Assembly: GCA_019685555.1 (NCBI GenBank)
Contig: JABFQN010000007.1
Coordinates: 1 to 64,000 of the forward strand
Direction: 5' to 3'
From: Candidatus Bathyarchaeota archaeon A05DMB-3
Lineage (GTDB): Archaea; Thermoproteota; Bathyarchaeia; Bathyarchaeales; Bathycorpusculaceae
Length of the DNA: 64,000 nucleotides
The notes beneath the pieces are model-generated. The model saw only the letters and a list, made by a program, of their open reading frames with translations. It was not told the DNA's origin and ran no database searches. The position numbers were made by a program, and so were the translations under genes. The first letter of the stretch is position 1. Each line of letters opens with the position of its first letter. Shown piece by piece: positions 60,250-64,000 of the stretch.

Positions 60250-61676
60250 CCAAGAAGCCTCAAGTAATATTCAATAGAGGCGGCGGCTATTTTTCCAGCC
60301 CTTATAGCCTCAATTATTGTGGCTGGTCCTGTTACGGCGTCTCCTCCGGCAAAAACCCCTTTTAAGGTTGTTTCCATGGTTAGGGGGTTAACCCATATGG
60401 TGCCGTCCTCGGTTAATTCTATTTCCTTGGGCAGAAACTGTAAGTCTGGGGCTTCGCCTATTGCAAAAATCACCATGTCCGCCTCTTTAACAAATTCAGA
60501 CCCCTCTATCGGAATGGGTTTTCTCCTTCCAGTTGCGTCGAACTCGCCCAACTGTATGCGCACAAATTCGACAGCTGCAACCTTCCCATCCTTTCCCGAA
60601 ATCCTCTTAGGCGAAACCAAAAACTCAACTTTCACTCCCTCGTCTTCTGCCTCTTTGACCTCCCATGGGTTTGCGGGCATCTCATCAATAGAACGCCTAT
60701 ATAATATGCTAACTTCGTTTGCTCCAAGCCTTAGGGCGATTCGTGCAGAGTCAACTGCAACGTTTCCACCGCCGATAACAACAACTTTTTTGCCTTCCAC
60801 ATTTGGTTTTTCGCCAGAATTAACCATCCGTAAAAAGTCTAAGGCGTGGAAAACGCCGTCAAGTTTTGTGCCTTGAATTTTCAGTTCCCGCCCTTTATGA
60901 GCACCCACACCAATAAAAATGGCTTTATACCCCTCATCCCATAAACTGTTAAAATCAAAGTCTCTTCCAACAGCAATTCCCGTTTTTATCTTCACGCCTA
61001 AGGTTTCCAAGGCTTTGATGTCCTTGTCCAAAAATTCTCTTGGAAGGCGATATGAAGGCAGACATTTCCTCAACATTCCACCAGGTTCTGGAAGCGCTTC
61101 AAAAACCGTAACTTCGCAGCCTTTCAAGGCTAACTCATGAGCAACTGTAAGCCCAGCTGGGCCAGAACCTATGACGGCAACTTTTCCCTTAATGAATTCC
61201 ATTTTTTCCTTTTTTTCGCTTAAAAATTCCATTCGCAACTGTTCCGTCTCGTTCAAAACCGTATTCAAATCTAACCCGGCGCGTTCCGGATGAAAACATG
61301 TAAGGATGGCTACTAGGGGGAGAGGGGATGCCTTAACAAATTTTTTAACCGCATTTTTAAACGGTTGCGTGTATCCATGCTTGACTGCGAACCTTCTGGC
61401 GTGAAGGAAAATTTCCGGCAATTTTAGGGCTTGGGGGCAACGCCTATAACAGCGGTAGCACCAAGCGCAGAGCCAAAGTTCATCAGAAGTCAAAGCCCTT
61501 TCAGTGTCTATGAAAAGCTTTTCCAGAAGGTTTCTTGGATTATATTCCCTTTCTAGTAGTTCAGCCATGGGACAGCTTGCGGTGCATATGCCGCATTCGA
61601 AGCAAAACTTGAGCTTCTCCGCGTCAACGCATTCTGCGAGGGCTTCTTTATATGTTATGGCTTTTACAGTGTTCAA
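60246..61676 (-). CDS. HdrC-like domain fused to GltD-like NADPH flavoprotein
   Basis: In this 476-residue protein residues 25-36 (CFECGICTASCP) and 70-81 (CAWCYRCYRRCP) are two C-x2-C-x2-C-x3-C-P clusters arranged as in HdrC. From about residue 163 a glutamate-synthase small-subunit-like module follows: FAD site AVIGSGPAGLTVAHELA, VVVIGGGNVAVDSARIALRL with ILYRRSIDEMPA (NADP-binding), and GVFAGGDAVTGPATIIEAI. It probably passes electrons between NADP(H) and the HdrA-MvhD protein. It is first in the operon; the promoter lies in the 146-bp divergent gap. Confidence 0.88.
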   Translation of the reverse strand: MNTVKAITYKEALAECVDAEKLKFCFECGICTASCPMAELLEREYNPRNLLEKLFIDTERALTSDELWLCAWCYRCYRRCPQALKLPEIFLHARRFAVKHGYTQPFKNAVKKFVKASPLPLVAILTCFHPERAGLDLNTVLNETEQLRMEFLSEKKEKMEFIKGKVAVIGSGPAGLTVAHELALKGCEVTVFEALPEPGGMLRKCLPSYRLPREFLDKDIKALETLGVKIKTGIAVGRDFDFNSLWDEGYKAIFIGVGAHKGRELKIQGTKLDGVFHALDFLRMVNSGEKPNVEGKKVVVIGGGNVAVDSARIALRLGANEVSILYRRSIDEMPANPWEVKEAEDEGVKVEFLVSPKRISGKDGKVAAVEFVRIQLGEFDATGRRKPIPIEGSEFVKEADMVIFAIGEAPDLQFLPKEIELTEDGTIWVNPLTMETTLKGVFAGGDAVTGPATIIEAIRAGKIAAASIEYYLRLLG

Positions 61677-61714
61677 GTTATTGTCCAGCCATTCATATTA
61701 TTGGGAACACCTCA

Positions 61715-61723
61715 AGATATAAG
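61715..61723 (-). promoter_or_regulatory. TATA-like promoter of the HdrC-GltD/HdrA/Kor operon
   Basis: CTTATATCT on the minus strand lies about 39-47 bp before the first start codon of the seven-gene operon. It predicts transcription start near 61690 and a short leader. A perfect dyad abuts it upstream. Confidence 0.5.
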
Positions 61724-61739
61724 CTTTACAAATGTAAAG
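61724..61739. promoter_or_regulatory. Perfect 16-bp dyad, candidate operator
   Basis: CTTTACA-AA-TGTAAAG is a perfect inverted repeat with 7-bp arms and a 2-bp centre. It is too tight for an RNA hairpin, so it suits a dimeric DNA-binding protein. It lies directly upstream of the TATA-like element of the oxidoreductase operon, over the BRE position, and about 85-100 bp before the divergent gene at 61823. It could be a repressor or activator site for either direction. Confidence 0.5.
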
Positions 61740-61780
61740 GTTTTTAGCGTGAGCCCCCCCATCCTTTTCCAAACGTATTT

Positions 61781-61788
61781 CTTTTATA
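61781..61788 (+). promoter_or_regulatory. TATA-like promoter of the 61823 operon
   Basis: CTTTTATA lies 35-42 bp before the start codon of the dehydrogenase-like gene, predicting transcription start near 61813. This supports separate divergent promoters around the dyad. Confidence 0.45.
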
Positions 61789-61822
61789 CACCGAACAACC
61801 ACACTAAACCATAAGCGCAGGG

Positions 61823-62860
61823 ATGCAAATGAAAGAAGTTAAAGCGGTTTTGTATGGGGTTGGCGCCGTCGGCAGCTTAATAGCCAAATCTCTACTAGAA
61901 AAGGAAGGCTTGAAAATAGTCGGCGCAGTTGACGTGGCAAAAGATAAAGTTGGCAAGGATTTAGGTGAAGTTTTAGGCTTGAAGGGAAAACTTGGCATAA
62001 CAATTTCCAATGATGTTGACAAGCTTTTTTCAGCCACAAAAGCGGACATAGCCATCCATGCAACATCCTCCTACCTAAGAGACACCTACCATCAAATAGC
62101 CTCCCTGATAAAACATGGCGTAAACGTGATATCCACATGCGAAGAGCTTTCATACCCATACCATTCAGAGCCTAAACTTGCAAAAGAACTGGACGCGCTG
62201 GCAAAAAAACACGATGTAACAGTTTTAGGCACTGGAATAAACCCCGGCTTTTTGATGGACACCCTTGTGATAACGTTGACTGCGGTTTGCCAAAAGATAG
62301 AAAAAATTGAGGCAGTCCGAGTTATGAACGCTGCCACAAGACGGTTGCCCTTCCAGAAGAAGATAGGCGCTGGACTAACCGTGGAAGAGTTTAAACAAAA
62401 AATCGAAAGTGGACAGATTAGTGGGCATGTGGGGCTTGAACAGTCAATAGCCATGACAGCAGATGCCCTAGCATGGAAACTGGAAAAAATAAGGGCTGAA
62501 CCCGTCGAGCCTGTAATAGCTAAAGAACCCGTGGAAAGCGAAGCCATAAAAGTTGAGGCTGGGAAGGTGGCGGGCTTAAGGCAAATAGCAAGAGGGTTCA
62601 TGAACAAAAAGGAAGTCATAGTTTTAGACTTTCAAGCCTATATCGGGGCAAAAGAAGAATACGACGCCATAACAATCACGGGTGTTCCAACAATCAGGCA
62701 GAAAATTCAGCCATGTGTTCACGGAGACATGGGCACAGTGGCAATGGTGGTTAACTCTATCCCAAAAGTGCTTAATGCACCAGCGGGTTTGCTAACTATG
62801 AAGGATTTGCCAGTTCCTTCAGCTGTAACCGAACACATGCGAAAATACATTTCATCCTAA
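61823..62860 (+). CDS. 2,4-diaminopentanoate-dehydrogenase-like NAD(P) oxidoreductase
   Basis: This 345-residue protein has an N-terminal Rossmann fold (AVLYGVGAVGSLIAKSLLEK), ADIAIHATSSYLRDTYHQIA, NVISTCEELSYPYHSEP and VTVLGTGINPGFLMDTLVIT, the layout of diaminopentanoate dehydrogenase and the related dihydrodipicolinate-reductase-like group. In ornithine fermentation the enzyme oxidatively deaminates 2,4-diaminopentanoate. The other ornithine-fermentation genes are not seen here, so the substrate is open. ATG 61829 has AGGGATG upstream and may be the true start. PxpA follows by 19 bp. Confidence 0.8.
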   Translation: MQMKEVKAVLYGVGAVGSLIAKSLLEKEGLKIVGAVDVAKDKVGKDLGEVLGLKGKLGITISNDVDKLFSATKADIAIHATSSYLRDTYHQIASLIKHGVNVISTCEELSYPYHSEPKLAKELDALAKKHDVTVLGTGINPGFLMDTLVITLTAVCQKIEKIEAVRVMNAATRRLPFQKKIGAGLTVEEFKQKIESGQISGHVGLEQSIAMTADALAWKLEKIRAEPVEPVIAKEPVESEAIKVEAGKVAGLRQIARGFMNKKEVIVLDFQAYIGAKEEYDAITITGVPTIRQKIQPCVHGDMGTVAMVVNSIPKVLNAPAGLLTMKDLPVPSAVTEHMRKYISS

Positions 62861-62879
62861 ACGCGGAGGCAGTTAGACC

Positions 62880-63653
62880 TTGAAGCTTCAAGTAGATATA
62901 AACTGTGATTTGGGTGAAAGCTACGGAGCCTTCGAAGTTGGAAACGACGAAAAAATAATGCCTTACATAACATCCGCCAACATTGCATGCGGTTTTCACG
63001 CTGGAGACCCCATAACAATAGCCCAAACAATAGCCCTTGCAAAAAAACATAGAGTTGCTGTGGGCGCCCATCCAGGATATCCAGACCTCTTGGGGTTCGG
63101 AAGAAGAGAAATGCAGCTAACCCGTGAAGAGGCAAAAAACTACATTATTTATCAAGTTAGCGCCCTTCAAGGCTTTGCAAAAATCTACGGCGTTTGCCTC
63201 CAACACGTTAAACCCCACGGTGCCATGTATAACATGGCAATGAAAGACAAGGAGCTTTCCAAGGCTATAGCTGAAGCCGTTAAAGAACTAGACCATGATT
63301 TAATAATTTTTGCTCCGCCAAAGTCTGTAATGGCTAAAATTGCCGCTGAAAATGGACTGCGAGTGGCTTACGAATTTTTCGCCGACAGAGCCTACAACCC
63401 AGATGGAAGCCTAGTATCAAGGAAACATGCATGCTCAATAATCGAAGAACCGAAAAAAGTTGTGGAAAGGGCTGTTCAAGCAGTTAAGGAAGGAACTGTG
63501 GAAGCCTTTAACGGCGAGGTTTTGGAACTCGGCAAGGTGCACACTATCTGTGTTCACGGCGACACCCCAACAGCCGTGGAGCTTGCTGAAGCCTTAAAGA
63601 AGGGACTAGCTAAAGTGCACATTGAAGTTAAGCCAGTAAGCCAATTCATCTAA
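62880..63653 (+). CDS. pxpA: 5-oxoprolinase subunit A (LamB/YcsF family)
   Basis: This 257-residue protein has VDINCDLGESYGAFEVGNDE, SANIACGFHAGDPITIAQTI, VGAHPGYPDLLGFGRREMQL and HVKPHGAMYNMAM, the LamB/YcsF signature. With PxpB and PxpC it hydrolyses 5-oxoproline to glutamate using ATP. TTG start at 62880 with GCGGAGG upstream. pxpB follows by 14 bp. Confidence 0.95.
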   Translation: MKLQVDINCDLGESYGAFEVGNDEKIMPYITSANIACGFHAGDPITIAQTIALAKKHRVAVGAHPGYPDLLGFGRREMQLTREEAKNYIIYQVSALQGFAKIYGVCLQHVKPHGAMYNMAMKDKELSKAIAEAVKELDHDLIIFAPPKSVMAKIAAENGLRVAYEFFADRAYNPDGSLVSRKHACSIIEEPKKVVERAVQAVKEGTVEAFNGEVLELGKVHTICVHGDTPTAVELAEALKKGLAKVHIEVKPVSQFI

Positions 63654-63667
63654 TTTTAGGATTCGCC

Positions 63668-64000
63668 ATGAAAACCAATGTTTACATGTTTACGCGTTAC
63701 TTGCCCTTCGGCGACAGCGCCCTAATAGTTGAGTTTGGCGACACAATCAATGCAGCTATTAACCGCAAAGTCATCGCCTTAAGCGAAACCATTAAAAAAG
63801 CAAGCATAAAGGGAGTTGAGGAGCTTGTTCCAACCTATAGGTCGCTGCTCATCCGCTACAATCCCGCGGAGACAACCTACCAACAATTGATATCTTCCAT
63901 TGAAAAAATTGAAAAAGCATTAGAAGAAGCACTGTTAGAAGCTAAAAAAGGAAGAATCGTAATTCCCGTTGTTTATGGCGGCGTCTATGGACCAGACTTG
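63668..64000 (+). CDS. pxpB: 5-oxoprolinase subunit B, 5' part
   Basis: The open frame from ATG 63668 runs to the window end in phase (111 codons). It reads MKTNVYMFTRYLPFGDSALI, then VEFGDTINAAINRKVIAL and GVEELVPTYRSLLIRYNPAE, the KipI/PxpB N-terminal domain. The last bases begin the conserved VIPVVYGG region. The rest of the gene, and probably pxpC, lies beyond the window. It is in one operon with pxpA. Confidence 0.9.
   Translation, partial: MKTNVYMFTRYLPFGDSALIVEFGDTINAAINRKVIALSETIKKASIKGVEELVPTYRSLLIRYNPAETTYQQLISSIEKIEKALEEALLEAKKGRIVIPVVYGGVYGPDL

Noticed and set aside
1-64000. CRISPR arrays, insertion sequences, prophage genes, rRNA
   Set aside because: I saw no regularly spaced repeats, transposase, integrase or phage structural genes and no rRNA in reading the sequence and its open frames.

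Overview
The window is a gene-dense stretch of an archaeal chromosome. I count about 70 protein genes and one partial tRNA, and no gap between genes exceeds 300 bp; the longest, about 285 bp, is at 22144-22429. Archaeal markers include ribosomal proteins eS17, uS15 and eS1, KEOPS subunits Kae1, Bud32 and Pcc1, a proteasome beta-type subunit, Hel308, an archaeal RecJ/GAN-type DHH nuclease, NadM and AMMECR1. An RPC34/RPC39-like polymerase subunit, a proteasome beta subunit without its catalytic threonine, and the uS15-RecJ-Pcc1-SerRS-eS1 gene order point to a TACK-type archaeon. A member of Bathyarchaeia is my best guess. This is inference; no rRNA is present. TTG and GTG starts are common.

Layout. 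(1) 1-13992: a partial tRNA-Val, then a surface-glycan or glycosylation island. It holds an ATP-grasp enzyme, a DUF354 protein, a hexapeptide acyltransferase, a short UDP-sugar-dehydrogenase-like protein, several glycosyltransferases, an AsnB-like protein broken by one in-frame TGA, WecB, an Alg14-Alg13 type fusion, a flippase and a TrmB-type regulator. (2) 14162-22143: three uncharacterised proteins, then a six-gene minus-strand operon joining Fe-S assembly (NifS, IscU, SufS, a small unknown protein) to a MoxR AAA+ ATPase and its VWA partner. (3) 22430-34158: Hel308, PurB, a second AsnB-like protein lacking Cys2, a ferredoxin, a 577-residue membrane protein that looks like a full-length homologue of ribophorin I (OST1), a solo SRA-like domain protein, a radical SAM protein and a GT4 enzyme. 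(4) 34327-46831: eS17 and metabolic genes (aminotransferase, glyoxylate/hydroxypyruvate reductase, glycerate 2-kinase, NadM, NadC), the proteasome beta-type subunit, RlmE and the RPC34-like protein. (5) 46925-55008: an information-processing block with KEOPS, RdgB, uS15, RecJ/GAN, Pcc1, SerRS and eS1. (6) 55005-61676: a seven-gene operon encoding 2-oxoacid:ferredoxin oxidoreductase, an HdrA-MvhD fusion and an HdrC-GltD fusion, with a perfect dyad over its promoter. (7) 61823-64000: a diaminopentanoate-dehydrogenase-like gene followed by pxpA and the start of pxpB.

How they fit together. Region 6 looks like a soluble electron-transfer complex linking 2-oxoacid oxidation, ferredoxin and NADPH without HdrB. 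Regions 1 and 3 together supply eukaryote-like glycosylation parts: Alg13/14 activity, a flippase and a ribophorin I homologue. The ribophorin I homologue is the most surprising protein here. Region 2 suggests that a MoxR-VWA chaperone pair works on Fe-S or sulfur-transfer clients. All functions come from reading the sequence and from family knowledge; no database search was run.
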